Assembly: GCF_964355755.1 (NCBI RefSeq)
Contig: NC_092671.1
Coordinates: 1,656,501-1,720,500, forward strand
DNA from: Antedon mediterranea
Lineage: Eukaryota > Echinodermata > Crinoidea > Comatulida > Antedonidae
Length of the DNA stretch: 64,000 nt
Direction of reading: 5' to 3'
A program made the position numbers and the translations under genes. Shown here piece by piece: positions 1-12,312 of the stretch (within the stretch, counting starts at the first letter, position 1; each line of letters starts with the position of its first letter). Below the pieces are notes generated by a model. The model did no database searches, was not told where the DNA came from, and was given only the letters and a program-made list of their open reading frames with translations.

Positions 1-1085
1 TGTACAGGTGTACAAAATGCTCTTTCTACACTATCAAACTAGTTTGATAAAAAAAGTGGGATGTGCCCAAATATGGCCACTGTGGTCATATTCACAATTC
101 ACACTTAGGCTAAGGGAAACATAAGTGAATTAAGAAAATCTAGGTGAATACAATTTCAGGTCATGGCAAATTGTCTTGAATTAATGTCAAATGGTTAGTC
201 ACATATACAGTAGTCCTAATAGTGTGACCTGTGAAATGTATTTATTTACAGATTTAACAGATAAGAAAGACAGATTCAGTAAATAAATAAATTCCACCAA
301 TGAAATTTATCTAATTTTAATATATTTATTTCTTAATTTTTGAATTTTCAATTTGGAAATTTATCATTAATAATTTATATTTTATGCAAAGCCACATAGA
401 AATTATCAGAAGCTTAAGCAAGACTCAGATTCCATTACCGGTAATTGAATTCGTAGTAGAGATTTCCTTACGGTTGGTGTACAACAACACTGTAACCATG
501 ACAACCTAACAGGTTGTATCCCGATCATGCTGCTTGGGTCATATAGCTTGTACAAATTCTTTTAATAACATTCCTTTAACTCACTTGTGTGTTGACAATT
601 TTTTTGTTAAATCGTATCCACCCACAAATTTCCTTACCTAACTATCATCTTACTTTTATGAACTCAATTATCATCTTATTTGAGAACCAAACTAAAAAGG
701 GACTAGAAAATGTAACTACAACAATCACTATAATTGTACCAAACTCATATAACATAATAATAATAAAACTTACTCCAAATAATGAGAAAAAAAGTAATGA
801 TTCAGGTTTAGATTTTTATTAGATCATTAACAGCAATCCTTACATTCATTTCAAAATCATATACATTTTCTTTTTTTGTAAGCTATATAAAGTTCAAATA
901 TAACAGGTGTTTGAATTAGTACTAGCCCACCTTACAATACCTGTTATGTTAAGTTTTGTAAATGATTTGTCGTTGTAGGCTTACACACCTTTTCAAAACT
1001 GACAATCAGTCCTGACTTGCATTTTATATTTTCTGGTACCGCTTTGTCAATTTTTCAAATATTTTAAATATTGATTGTATTTCAG
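1..1085. other. probable kinase intron, no exon seen
   Basis: I looked for the preceding CDK exon (activation segment and subdomain IX) and found none. The stretch is AT-rich and, apart from a MITE end at 17-95, has no recognised content. Confidence 0.5.
17..95 (+). mobile_element. MITE family A, partial copy
   Basis: It carries TCTACACTATCAAACTAG, then the GTGGGATGTGCCCAAATATGG block shared by the other copies. The right half is missing or diverged. Confidence 0.65.
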
Positions 1086-1149
1086 ACATTAGGGACACCA
1101 ACGGAACAGAGCTGGCCTGGAGTGTCATCGTTACGTTATTACAAAGAAG
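1086..1149 (+). CDS. cdk14/15: kinase exon a (first in window)
   Basis: It follows a TATTTCAG acceptor and ends at GAAG|GTGAGA. It encodes LGTPTEQSWPGV, the most diagnostic CDK stretch here. It starts in phase 0 and ends in phase 1. Confidence 0.85.
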
Positions 1150-4100
1150 GTGAGATAAGAACATTTGAAGAGTTGACACGTTGAGTTGGAGTTTAGGAAA
1201 AATAATTTTAAAAAGACAATGATTGGATAAGAGATGCATAAAAGAACTGGTTGACTCTGCCAATACAATGACTATCTCAAAATAGAACCAGAACTGGAAA
1301 GGTCCCATTAATAACACAAAATATTAGAGAAATATGAATAAATCTACAAAAATAAGTCACATAGTGGAACCATCATTTAGCATGTTTTCTGTGTGCTGGC
1401 TATAGAGTTATGCGGTGTTACATCACAACGATAGATGGCGCTGTATGGTTACTAGCCAACCAAAAAATGCGTTTAACGCTACTATGTTGATAAACTGTAT
1501 AGATCTGTATTTCTGTCAAATTATGTATCTTAGCTTGATTTTTTTTAAACTTAAACTGTAGTTGAAGATAAATAGATTATTAAAAACAAATATTTAGTGA
1601 TCTTTGGAAATTTTAGTTGTTTTTATTGAAAATTATAGTTGTTTTTATTGAAAATTATTAAGTTTTAAAATGACCACTTCAATAAGCCTATTCCAAACCA
1701 TTGTTGACCCTGGAGTCACTCAGGCAGGTTGAACGCATTTTTTGGTTGGCAAGCAACCATGCAGCGCCACCTACCATTGTGCATCAGCACCACATAATTC
1801 TATTTGATCGATGCGACTACCATCTTAGAAGGTCTTTTCTTCTTTCTTTTTTTTTCCCAACATTTTCTAACTTTGATTTCTTGTTTTGTTGCAGCTTGTG
1901 TTAAGTCATACCGACAGAAATCGTTAAGGACATCCATTCCAAAGTATGTATACAACCATAGTGATAACAACATAACCGTCTTAAATGTTTTACCAAGTTT
2001 TACATAATGATATTTTCATTCATTTATTCTTCATTCATAATTATTGTGCATATATAATTATAACATATAAAAGATACACAACTATACAAAAAACCAAAAC
2101 AATAATAATCACCTCAGGCTGGCAAATATATTAGTTTTGTTTAATTTTTTTCTATAGGTTATGTAAAATTCCGTGGGCTGCAGAACTTGCTGAACAACTC
2201 TTACAGGTATGTTGATAGAGGGCAGTATTATAATTTATTTTGTTCTCACAACCGATTTCATGAAAAAAATTTCTTTCGATAGTGAGCCCTCTAGTTTGAC
2301 TAAAACATGAAGTACCCTCAATCATTGTAGACAGCGATGAACAATCGATTAAAAAATTTAAATAAATTGTTTGCTTAGCGAATAATCAACTTTTATTATG
2401 CATATTAAAAACTAATGGCCCAATTGATATTGATCAAAGTACAGATATATTTATATTACAATAGTAAAATTCTGTTTCAAGATGCTAAAACAAGTAAAAC
2501 AATATATAAAAACAAAAAATTAAAATAGTATTGTAAAACAAGGAAATTTAAATTTTTATAGCAAAAGCACTTTTTACCTCCAATGATGTTTTCATGCATG
2601 TGTGTTTGTTTTCATATTTTATTGACAAATTTTTAGGATCATTTTATGATATAATTTCCATTAAATAGTGTAAATATGTCTGATTCTTTGAGTTGTTTTA
2701 TTAAAATGTGTTTTTGTTGGTTTCTGTAGATGGATCCAAAGAGAAGGATAGACACAAAGGTATCAATGCTCCACCAGTACTTTAGCAGTCTACCACCAAG
2801 TGTACACAGCTTACCTCACAGTAAGTATTTACTCTTTCACACCTATTCCGACACGGTTGCGGTCCGGCGCCAGCAAATCAAATTGGCTATACACATATCA
2901 ATTGGTGCATGGAGCGTCGAAAAAATGAAACAATGACGACCGATTTGGTTTGCCGGTGCTGGACCGGAATTGTGCAGGTGTGAAGACCTTTGCAGCAGTA
3001 AATGTAAATAGCAATGTATTACTGGACAGCACAATCCTGTAGCCAGTGTTTCCACAAGAGGTTCTTTCGAATCCTACAAACCTCCCTAGTTCCCTCCCTT
3101 GCAGCACACAACCACAATCATCTGCTATACAACTATAAACAGACATGGGTTCCAATTAAGGCATTATTAAATGTTTTTTAAAATTCATGTTATTGATATG
3201 TATACCAATTATGTTTATATCACATAAAACTCCACAAAGATTTTTATATTTTAAAGTCTATATACATGAGTCATCTCACATTCTGTAGCCTGCCCTCTAT
3301 CGTATGACAAAATTAAATACTCATCATGATTCAGCAATGTTTATGACATGTTTTCAAGTTTTTATCGATTGTTTTACATTTTGAACTGTTTCCAAAAAAC
3401 ATTTTAAAATATTTATATTGCAATAAAAGAAAATAGTTAACCAGGTTTATGTAAAATGAAGTGAAACCCAAATTCCCATGATTTTTTTTGAGTGAAAACA
3501 TGAAAGAGTAAAATATTTAAAACATTTCTGAAGTTCATAATTAGAAACTGTGACATTTAAATTATAACAGACAGACAAAAAAAACCACATTAATTAAGGT
3601 CTCTGCTATAGTTGTCAACATTATTCAAATCCAATGATAATGAAAATGCCCCAGACAGTTTTTAAGCTTAAAGCTAATGTGTTAACATTAGGAAAAGGAC
3701 ATTTCCAAGAAAATACGAAGCAATATTCAAAGAATTGAAATATTACAAAATTTATGTTTAATAAAACAAAGATATCCATCACATTTACTATTGTTTTCAA
3801 CACTCTGGAAATATCTGTAAGGAAAAACCTCAAGAAAGAAAAATAATTGTTTCTAAATCAAACAGAAAAGAGAGAGACTTCACACATTGAAAAAGAAACT
3901 ATCGTTTAATAGATAACACATTTTTGAATTTCCTGCATGTTTAAAAGATGGGTGTTATAAATTCACCTTAACAGCTGAACGTAATTGCTAAAATGTATAA
4001 GTAATTTCATGGAGCAATACAAAGCATTTTCTCTTGGGTATTTTAGACAAACTACAAGTAAAACGTGCAAGAACCTTACCTAATGATTAACTTTGCCATC

Positions 4101-5610
4101 TGCAAACACGAGGGAGATATTACCCACACTTCAATTTACCTCATTTCCCTCGTCCCAGCCATAATTTCAAAGGAAGTTGTTTTTCTTCATGAGTAATTTT
4201 TTTGTTTTTGAGATGTGTGTAGTATGGATTTGTATGTTACATTATATGTTTTGTACGTTGCACAGCTAACTTTCATTTGTGTTTTATTATTTGTTTTTTT
4301 CTTGTTTGCAAGCAGTAACATCTAAGGTTCTGTCTACACTATCAAACTGGTTTGACCAAAAAACATCTAAGGTTCTGTCTACACTATCAAACTGGTTTGA
4401 CCAAAAAAAGTGTGATGTGCTCCATTATGGTACTGTAGTGATATGCCCAAATATGGTAGTGATATGACATCATGTCTATATATTATGGGCACATCATACA
4501 AAGTTTGATAGTGTAGACAGAGCTTAATGCTATCCCAAAATTAGACTCCTTTCAGCTTGTCCACATTTTCAGGACCTTTTGAAGATCACAAATTCGGGAC
4601 CTTTTATACTTTAACAAGTTTTTAAATGGTTGTTGATTTTCATTCTAGGAGAGTTACACACACAAATTGATTTTTTGCCTTTGTCTTTTATATTTGGCAG
4701 GGCGAGGCAAATATTAATAGTATAAATCATTTCACACACACCTACTAATGTTTTACTGGTTTCTTTTAACACAATTTTACAGATAATGAATAAAAATGAT
4801 GACAGGATATGAAACATGTTTTTAATGGTCAACTAAGGACATACATGACCACGGTCACCACAACATAATCTGATTTTAGATATAGATCTAAAAGTGAAAT
4901 CATCATCAAGCATTTAAAAACAATGACCACGGTCACCACAACATAATCTGATTTTAGATATAGATCTAAAAGTGAAATCATCATCAAGCATTTAAAAACA
5001 ATGACCACGGTCACCACAACATAATCTGATTTTAGATATAGATCTAAAAGTGAAATCATCATCAAACATTTAAAAACAAATTTATATTCTTTTAAATTGA
5101 ACATGAATTCAAGGTTTGATTTATTACCAGTCTGAATCAAATGACATTACCAGGATTCATTTGGTGGTAGGGATAACCCTTGGGGATGTCTCTCACCCTC
5201 AAGGGAGACATATTCCCCTTACCCGAGGGAGACACATGTCCATAACCAAGGTGATTTTATTGTCTGTGGTTTTGCAGACTTTGAGATTTGAACTAGAAAG
5301 TTGACCTGGCCAGCTGTGCATTTGGCCAGTTACAAATTGTACTTAATTGTCCTTAATCAACTGTTTGCTCTTTTGACGCAATCTGATACAAAATACTGAA
5401 ACATGTTATTTCTAATTTTATTTCCTCATCAGTCATCACTCTCTTAATACTTAATTATACAAAATATATAAAGTACTTGAATAAGAATACATTATTTATT
5501 AAACATTCGAAAATTTACAAGGCGTATGATATTTTTTTATTTCCACAGCATCTTCAATCTACAACATTCCTAGTTTGGTGTATCGACCAGAACCTTCAAA
5601 TAATAACTAA
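1086..5610 (+). CDS. cdk14/15: PFTAIRE-type cyclin-dependent kinase (CDK14/15 class), 3' part, five exons
   Basis: This is the C-terminal 104 residues of a Ser/Thr protein kinase, spliced from 1086-1149, 1895-1943, 2158-2206, 2730-2820 and 5549-5610. All junctions are GT-AG, exon lengths (64, 49, 49, 91, 62) sum to a multiple of three and the frame stays open to TAA. The peptide begins TLGTPTEQSWPGVSSL, the CMGC/CDK segment after subdomain IX. It continues with AELAEQLLQMDPKRRI, holding the invariant subdomain XI arginine, then HQYFSSLPP and TSSIYNIPSLVYRPEPSNNN before the stop. The YFSxLPP...LP..SSI tail fits CDK14/15 better than PCTAIRE or other CDKs. Family members bind cyclin Y at the membrane, and the vertebrate ones phosphorylate LRP6 in Wnt signalling. 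ATP-site and catalytic-loop exons must lie left of the window; I found none in 1-1085. Exon structure is confident, the exact subfamily less so. Confidence 0.82.
1432..1773. mobile_element. MITE with long terminal inverted repeats, kinase intron
   Basis: The left end reads TAGATGGCGCTGTATGG...CCAACCAAAAAATGCG. The right end is its reverse complement with a few changes, giving inverted repeats of about 45 bp around an AT-rich core without an ORF. It sits between kinase exons a and b. TAGATGGCGCTG also occurs alone near 18322. Confidence 0.65.
1895..1943 (+). CDS. cdk14/15: kinase exon b
   Basis: The acceptor is TTTTGTTGCAG and the donor CCAAA|GTATGT. It encodes CVKSYRQKSLRTSIPK, the poorly conserved stretch between the WPG motif and the last helices. 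It enters in phase 1 and leaves in phase 2. It is short, so it rests mainly on phase agreement with its neighbours. Confidence 0.7.
2158..2206 (+). CDS. cdk14/15: kinase exon c
   Basis: The acceptor is TTTTTTCTATAG and the donor TTACAG|GTATGT. It encodes LCKIPWAAELAEQLLQ, which aligns with the AEDLASxxLQ helix of CDK14/15. It ends in phase 0. Confidence 0.8.
2730..2820 (+). CDS. cdk14/15: kinase exon d
   Basis: The acceptor is TTTCTGTAG and the donor CACA|GTAAGT. It encodes MDPKRRIDTKVSMLHQYF and SSLPPSVHSLPH, with the subdomain XI arginine and the HxYF motif. The ATG at its start is internal to the protein. A MITE lies about 15 bp past the donor. Confidence 0.88.
2835..2986. mobile_element. 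MITE with about 50-bp inverted repeats
   Basis: The ends TTTCACACCTATTCCG and CCGGAATTGTGCAGGTGTGAA are imperfect inverted repeats. Inside them GGCGCCAGCAAATCAAATTGG mirrors CCGATTTGGTTTGCCGGTGC. It starts about 15 bp after the donor of kinase exon d. Apparent minus-strand ORFs here follow from its higher GC content. No target duplication is clear. Confidence 0.65.
4321..4526 (+). mobile_element. MITE family A copy with duplicated left end
   Basis: A 45-bp left terminus (TCTAAGGTTCTGTCTACAC...) occurs twice in tandem, at 4321 and 4366. The shared core (GATGTGC, CAAATATGGTAGTGATATG) follows, then the right end GATAGTGTAGACAGAGCTTA. It lies in the last kinase intron. Confidence 0.75.
4845..5078. 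repeat. Three tandem copies of a 78-bp unit
   Basis: Copies start at 4845, 4923 and 5001 with ATGACCACGGTCACCACAAC and are almost identical. Because 78 is a multiple of three, a minus-strand frame stays open with a 26-residue repeat, but I read this as non-coding. It lies in the last kinase intron. Confidence 0.9.
5549..5610 (+). CDS. cdk14/15: kinase terminal exon e with stop
   Basis: The acceptor is TTATTTCCACAG. It completes a Thr codon and encodes SSIYNIPSLVYRPEPSNNN followed by TAA. The preceding intron is 2.7 kb and holds tandem and inverted repeats. An AATAAA at 5766-5771 could end the transcript. Confidence 0.82.
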
Positions 5611-5765
5611 AATATTTGACTCTTTATTGAAAGGTATGTATTAGTTTTTTAAGCTTGCTTTTGTAATTTATTATTACTAGGGTGGTGGATACCAAACTTA
5701 ATAGCTTAATTCTTTTAAGAATGTGACATCATTATATTATGTATATTTCTTGCTTAGCTTACTGG

Positions 5766-5771
5766 AATAAA
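5766..5771 (+). terminator. candidate poly(A) signal of the kinase gene
   Basis: AATAAA lies about 155 bp after the kinase stop codon. It is the first canonical hexamer I see downstream. In AT-rich DNA a chance match is possible. Confidence 0.4.
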
Positions 5772-5828
5772 CTGGCATAGCTGTTCATTTACCTTTAAAT
5801 ATGATATAGAAATATTTTCATAGTGGAA

Positions 5829-6480
5829 AACTAGACTGGGGGATGATATTAAACTTAAGTTGTAACCATTATGGCTTAGTGCTTAAATATTGTGAAAACC
5901 TAGCCTATAATTATGTCCACTATATTACATCCAATCTCATTATAATGTAGTGTTTCATTAGGATTTTAGGCTATGGCTGTAATCATGATAGTTTAACTTT
6001 ACCTGGCCACTATTAAATATTGCTTTTTGTTTTTTTACTAGAATAGTAGTAATAAGTCTAGATGATATGCATTGGATTGAATGATATTAGACTTAGGTTG
6101 TAACCATGATGGCTTAGCCTTACATGTGACAACATCGCCTGGCCTCATGTCCACTTTAAACATTATTTTTTACTAGAATAGTAGTAATAAGTCTAGATGA
6201 TATGCAGTGGGTTGAATGATATTAGACTTAGGTTGTAACCATGATGGCTTAGCCTTACATGTGACAACATCGCCTGGCCTCATGTCCACTTTAAACATTA
6301 TTTTTTACTAGAATAAGTAATAAGTCTAGATGATATGCAGTGGGTTGAATGATATCAGATCATAGACTTAGGTTGTAACCATGATAGCTTAGCGCTTACA
6401 TGTGACAACCCTAGCCTAGCATTATCACAATGTCCTTTATATCTGTCTCATTATAAATGTAGTTTTTTTACTAGGATTTT
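5829..6480. repeat. Tandem array of about 135-bp units
   Basis: TTTTTTACTAGAATAGTAGT recurs near 6031 and 6166 and, slightly shortened, near 6301. Each is followed by AGTCTAGATGATATGCA and TTAGGTTGTAACCATGATGG. More degenerate copies flank both sides. It directly follows the kinase 3' end. Confidence 0.85.
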
Positions 6481-6956
6481 AGAGGCAATACTTAGTATGT
6501 GACAAGTTTAATCCCTAACCATCAAGATTTAAAAGCCTTCTAAAGCTTTTTACTTCATAAACATGTTGTACCGTATTAATATTTTTTTACTTGTACTTCA
6601 GAATGTTTCTCTTATTTTGATGTTCATTGCCAAATATAGGTCATAATCAAATCTTTTTAGTTCATATTGAATCATTTAATTTTACATAGTTCATGATATG
6701 CGCAGGAGATACTAAACGGCGATGCTAATTCTCAGAAGCCAATGTGGTTATGAATTATAAAACATTTTTTAGAATATAACAGAATTCTGCACATAACATT
6801 AGAACAACAGAATCATTATTTTGATATTTGACTTCTCATATGAAAATCATCAGTGGTTTTCACAAGTAGTAGTATGCCTACTGTACTAGATTATATAAGC
6901 AATATTTTATGTAAATTGATTCAATTTTAGAAAATTATGAACTTAATCTATTCTTA

Positions 6957-7098
6957 AGCTCTATCTACACTATCAAACGTTATGTGACAAAAAAATGTGA
7001 TGTGCCCATACATGGACATGATGATGTCATACCACTACCATATTTCGGTATATCACTACATATCACACTCAAACTAGTTTTATAGTGTAGACAGAACT
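6957..7098 (+). mobile_element. MITE family A, full-length copy with TA flanks
   Basis: This is the cleanest copy, 142 bp long. It starts AGCTCTATCTACACTATC and ends with the reverse-complement type end TAGTGTAGACAGAACT. TA lies on both sides, consistent with a Tc1/mariner-like target site. There is no ORF, so it is non-autonomous. Confidence 0.78.
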
Positions 7099-7100
7099 TA

Positions 7101-10100
7101 ACCCCCACACTAAATGATTTTAGGTTTTATAATGCAGTCAGTATTTTCTGAGGAATTTAAAGTGAATTTTAATTATTTTGTCACATAGAAACGAGTTTGA
7201 TCTGGGAGGTGTGACTTGTTGATTAGATTTTGATTGTGTAGCCTTGTTGCCAGATTTGCATCATTTAAATGTCATTTCTATGAATGACTTCTGTTAATAT
7301 TTCTTGCCAGAATGACCATGAACTGATTTTATAAGTTGAATCATTTTAAATACATTTAAACAAATCTGTTTGTCATCTTCAATAATTATACACAGTACAT
7401 GTTGCCTTGTTTGATGACTATAAAGGATATGAACCAAAATGTTGCACCCCATTTTACCGTAGCTAAGAACTGATTTACTTTGTCGAGTTCATTAACTAGC
7501 AACATATAAATATCTTTCTGAACAAGTCTGTATGTTTACAATAAACATTCTCTGTTTTTTAGAGAGAAAAAATAGTTCGTTTAGTTACCGGCGGTTACCA
7601 ATTCCTTTCGTAGAATCACCTCGACATATGCTAAAAGTTTAAAGGGAAACATGTACATATGGGAGTTAATGGTTTGAGAAAAACCAGTGCTATTGTACAT
7701 ACGTTCTGTCAGATTCAATAAGCAATACTGAGTATTTGAATATACAGAAATAAAGTTGGAACAGAAAGTGAATTGGGTAGTGAATAGAGATGGAAACAAA
7801 TACAGCCATACAAAGGAATGTTGAAATAATCGAGTCAAGATACCCTTTTTAATTTGATTTAGAAACTCTAAAATATTGGAGTTTAAAGATATGTTTAATC
7901 TTTATTTAATTACGCTATTTTTAATTATTTTTAATTGATTTACCCTAAATTTGTTCCTTTAATTAATTACTTTACTAATAATGCGAGGATTACAAAATAT
8001 CTCCTTGGAATGAATGTGAAAATGTGTAATGCAAAGATAAACCTATATCAGGTTAATAATAATAATTGTAATGAATTGATTAATGAGACTAAGTGGACAC
8101 AAAACATATAAATATATCCTTGTGGTCAGCAAAGATAACCCTATTTATATAGTCTGATTTTTAATTAAAATTTAATTTAAAATGTACCTTTAATTGGAAG
8201 TTGATTTTAAATCTGATGTCCCTTTAATTGCATATACACCAATAGTTCAAGTTAAGGTCATCTGCAAACCACTACTCCTTCCTGTTAATTAAATTGTAAA
8301 TAGTAGAAATAAAACATGATCACATTCTCCCTCCTCTGATATTTGCATACTAGAAGATATTGATAATCTTGTCTAATATTAATTCTGTTAATCCTTATTG
8401 ATCCGTTTAATCCTCTATCAGGTCATTGGCTTATACTTGCATAAATCTGGAGATTTTTATATCACAGAAAATTCTTCTTAAATCTTTCATGAACATAAAA
8501 GTAAAAAACAACATGACATTATGATTTATTTTTTTGATCCATTTAAATCTGTTTAATCCGCTAATCCCTATTACCTTGTTCCAGTTCATGTATGAACGTT
8601 ATAGTTTTAATATTTAAAAAAATATTCTACAGCATGTTTTTAAAAGTTTTATGTTAATCCCTCAAGTGTCATGTTAATCTATGTAAATTCCTTTTGGATT
8701 ATTAGTATTATAGAAAAGATTAAATCATGTTTAACCAGCTTACCGAAACACGGCCCTCCAACTTTGTAAACTATTTTGCATGATCTCCATGTTGTGTTAA
8801 CGTTTTTGTTGTATAGTTATTTTTTAAAATGTATTGCAAAACCATTTCTTTGCTTGCGTGTAACAGTTTAATTTCATTTAGGAAACAATTAGACTTGCCC
8901 CAAGTCTGTATTTAATTTGTCTTTCTCATTTTAGTCCACCAGTCGTTGTTTCAATTTTTGTCTCGAGCTCAAGTATTATACGTATGAAATCCCATATGTG
9001 CCAAAATATTTATTATTTAGTCAAAACAGTCTAACAATAGTTTAAACTTTATAAAAAATACTGTTTTCTCCTAAGTGTGTTTTAACTATAACTTTCAAAT
9101 TGTATAATACCACTTTAAACATAAGAAGAAATACGTATTTTTTCCATAATCCTAGGGTTTGAAATGCTCTTATTTTTCTGTTAAAAAGTTAAGCACAATG
9201 TTTAGGCATTTTCATAGACTTAGTCACGCCAACAGGTGAATGGATACCATGTATTTGTAGAGATCATGCATACGATCGTAAGAGCACCTTGCTGTATACA
9301 CCAGCGAGATTAAATCGTCATTACAAAATCTTGGATTATATCAACTGTCTTTAAACTGCCATTTTATCTAGGGTTTAACTACCTTGATTTACCTTGTTCT
9401 GTGGAAATTAGTCCGGTTCTTCTATAATAAAGTATTCTTTTAAATATTCTTTTCAGGGTTAATAACCTCCTCTTGCAGAATTTTTTATCATTGTAATTGT
9501 AATGCGATTTAATAGGAATTTGTTTAAATTGTGTTTAACTTTGAAATTTGCGGCAAAATTTAACCTTTTTAATATTTCGATTCAATTTCAATTTACAAAA
9601 ATAACTAGTAGCATTGTGTGCAATTTAATAAACTTCAGCAATATAAAACAAAAGCAGATGTAAAAGTTCAATATTTTGTGGGGATAGGCCTATTTATATG
9701 AAAAAGTACATTGTGGTATAAACAGTGTATCAGTTTAAGATACTATAATATTGCTATTGTTTTGAAAAATACCAAATTCAACTTCATCTGCAGAAATCTA
9801 ATTTGACATTTTCTAATAAATATTGTTTCTATGTAAATTTGACTGACAGACAGTAAGTCACAATGCACTGTCATTTGACCTACTTGTCCCTATATTTATT
9901 TTCATTTAAATGCCTAGCGTCCAGTAGAGTGTCTTATCTAAGATTGGTTTCACTATAATTTTCTATCGCTACAGGCGACGTTCCAACAATTTGTAATTTC
10001 AGGGCACGTTCCTTGCCCAGGTGTTTTCTGCGTCTGTCTGATTTATGTTTTTCGTCGGTGCTTTAAGCATGTTGTGATTTACGATTAAAACAAAAATTTA

Positions 10101-12283
10101 TTTTACTAATGTAGACTTAAAGTATGATTTGTAGATGTGAAAAATACTTAAGTCAACCTAAAAACTATATTTTAAGCGGCTTTCTCTAAGGATATATATT
10201 TTCTTTTCTGGACATCCCGTTTCTAAGAATAATACTTGCTTGTTTTGTTATCATTGCTAAAAACAATTAAATTTATTCCGCTTTATCTTTTATTTAAATT
10301 TCACAAACCTTACAACCTTACACTTATATCAAGTACTACTCATAAGCCTTCTGATTTAGTAAGGTTGACAAATTATGATTGACATTCGGATATTTTTTAT
10401 TATGTATAGGAACATTAATCACAATCACATAATTCCAATAATAAGTAACAATATTTATCTCAAACTACCAGAAACAAAACAACACTGAATTATTTTAAGT
10501 TGCATGTCATAAATATTATTTGTCAGCTGTTTTTAAAGTACAGTAAATGTTTCTTTTAAGATATACTTTTCTAAAGTCCCATTTCAAAACTAGATATTCC
10601 ATTAAGTTTGTAATAAACAAGTATTTGATTGATGGATGAGTATAAGGTAAGTCATGTACTGTTGTGTACATTCCAGTGTGCATGACCTAAAGATGGGTTT
10701 TTAATAATGGGTAAGTTATTGCACACTGGCCTTTGCGGCTTGTACTTTGCTAGTGTTATGACAGGAAAAACAGATAGAGTTCGATAGCTGCAGAGTCAGT
10801 TTTTCCAAAACTGTTACCACTTTGGTAGACAAGGGACCATAAATTGTGATTTTAGACCATGCTTGCATTTTTTGGGATTAAATTATTACCCCAGTAGTTT
10901 TGTAATCTATTAACCAACTGATTGTGGTCAACATTTCAGAATTCTTCTATTTTGACCTCATCCTTTTAATAATGTCACATCACACAGTTTTGGCAAAATC
11001 TAAAAAAAAATCTTTTGAGAAACTTTTTCTCAAAAAGATAACTATCTACACTGTAAGTGTATTAAATAAATGTTTAGGTGTGTTAATTCTTAAACGAAGG
11101 TTTCTCCCAATTAATATGTAGCGCTTCTTTAGTTTTAGCTAATAAGGTGTATTTGCTAAAACCAGAATCGTGAATCCGCTTTCATCAGATTGATGATTTT
11201 GCAAATGTTTGAAAATAAATACAGTAAATGCAAATTTATTTCAAAGTAGATAAGACTAACACTGATATCTGTTCTACCTATGTCATCTTACATATTATAA
11301 CTTAATAAGAATTCTGCACTATTCCAATTAAAGTTTTGTGAATGTGTGACATTAAAAAATCTTTGAAATTATTCAAGAATTTAAATAGGAAGTATTCGGT
11401 TTTAGTATAATTTTAATTTCTTAAAGATATCACGTTTGTTATTTTTACTTCTTAAGTTGTCAATTAGAATAATGAATCCATCCTTGAAATCAGTGTTAAT
11501 AACCAGTGCTTTTTATGTTTAATAAAGGCCGGTATATTCATTTTATCGTCATATCACACACTTTTTAATTCTGATTAGTTTAAAGATGACAACTTTTTCC
11601 TTTCTTAGTTGCTTGTTGCACCCAGTATTTTTTGATCATCCAAACTTTTTATCTTTTTATCACCAAGTCTTTTATTGTCTACAACATTTTATCTTTTGTT
11701 AAAATTATTATTGTAATAATTCTACTGTTTTCTTCAGAATGAAGCGTTGTAATAATAATGTTTTACATCTAGAAAAATGGACGACAAAATCTGTCCAGTC
11801 TAGCCAAAAATGTGAAAATGTGATATATTATGCACCATTGCTATTAAAAAATGGTGTAGAATTATCCATAAAGTTAAATATAGACTGTATAGTTCTGTCT
11901 TGACCACAAAAAGTGGTCTTGGGTTAGAGTAACTCCTCTCTGATTGGTTGCAGGGTGTAATCAAGGGAGTCCTTAATTGGAGGAAGAGCTGTGTCCGATT
12001 TCAGGTGAAGTCATGGTGAATTAAAAATTAGGAATGTTGTCAATTCAACCCCTGTGATTTTTCAGTTTAACTTCTACCAAATGACAGTTTATAAGAATGA
12101 ATCATTCACAAATTGCATGGTGTATTGACTATAGGCATATTTAGTATCCTTGCTGATAAAGTCTTTTTGTAATACTGTATTATCATTTAGGTGTCCCTCC
12201 AAATAAAGACCAGTATTGGTCATTAGTTAGATGCACTATATCCAAAGACTAGATTTTACTGAGATTGGAAGGTTGATGTTTCC
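7101..12283. other. Gene-free AT-rich stretch
   Basis: Only short ORFs with no family resemblance occur on either strand. No tRNA, repeat array or splice-consistent exon chain was seen. It may hold cis-regulatory DNA, but nothing readable by eye supports that. Confidence 0.4.
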
Positions 12284-12312
12284 AAAGCTCTGTCTACACT
12301 ATCAAACTAGAG
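12284..12312 (+). mobile_element. MITE family A, solo terminal fragment
   Basis: AAGCTCTGTCTACACTATC plus AAACTAG matches the family A left end and then diverges at once. Confidence 0.6.

Noticed and set aside
2843-3155. Overlapping minus-strand frames in the kinase gene
   Set aside because: They overlap a MITE and GC-richer flank in an intron and overlap each other in different frames.
4829-5140. Minus-strand 103-codon frame with a 26-residue repeat
   Set aside because: It arises from three near-identical 78-bp tandem units; 78 is divisible by three, so the frame stays open by arithmetic. No signal or family resemblance.
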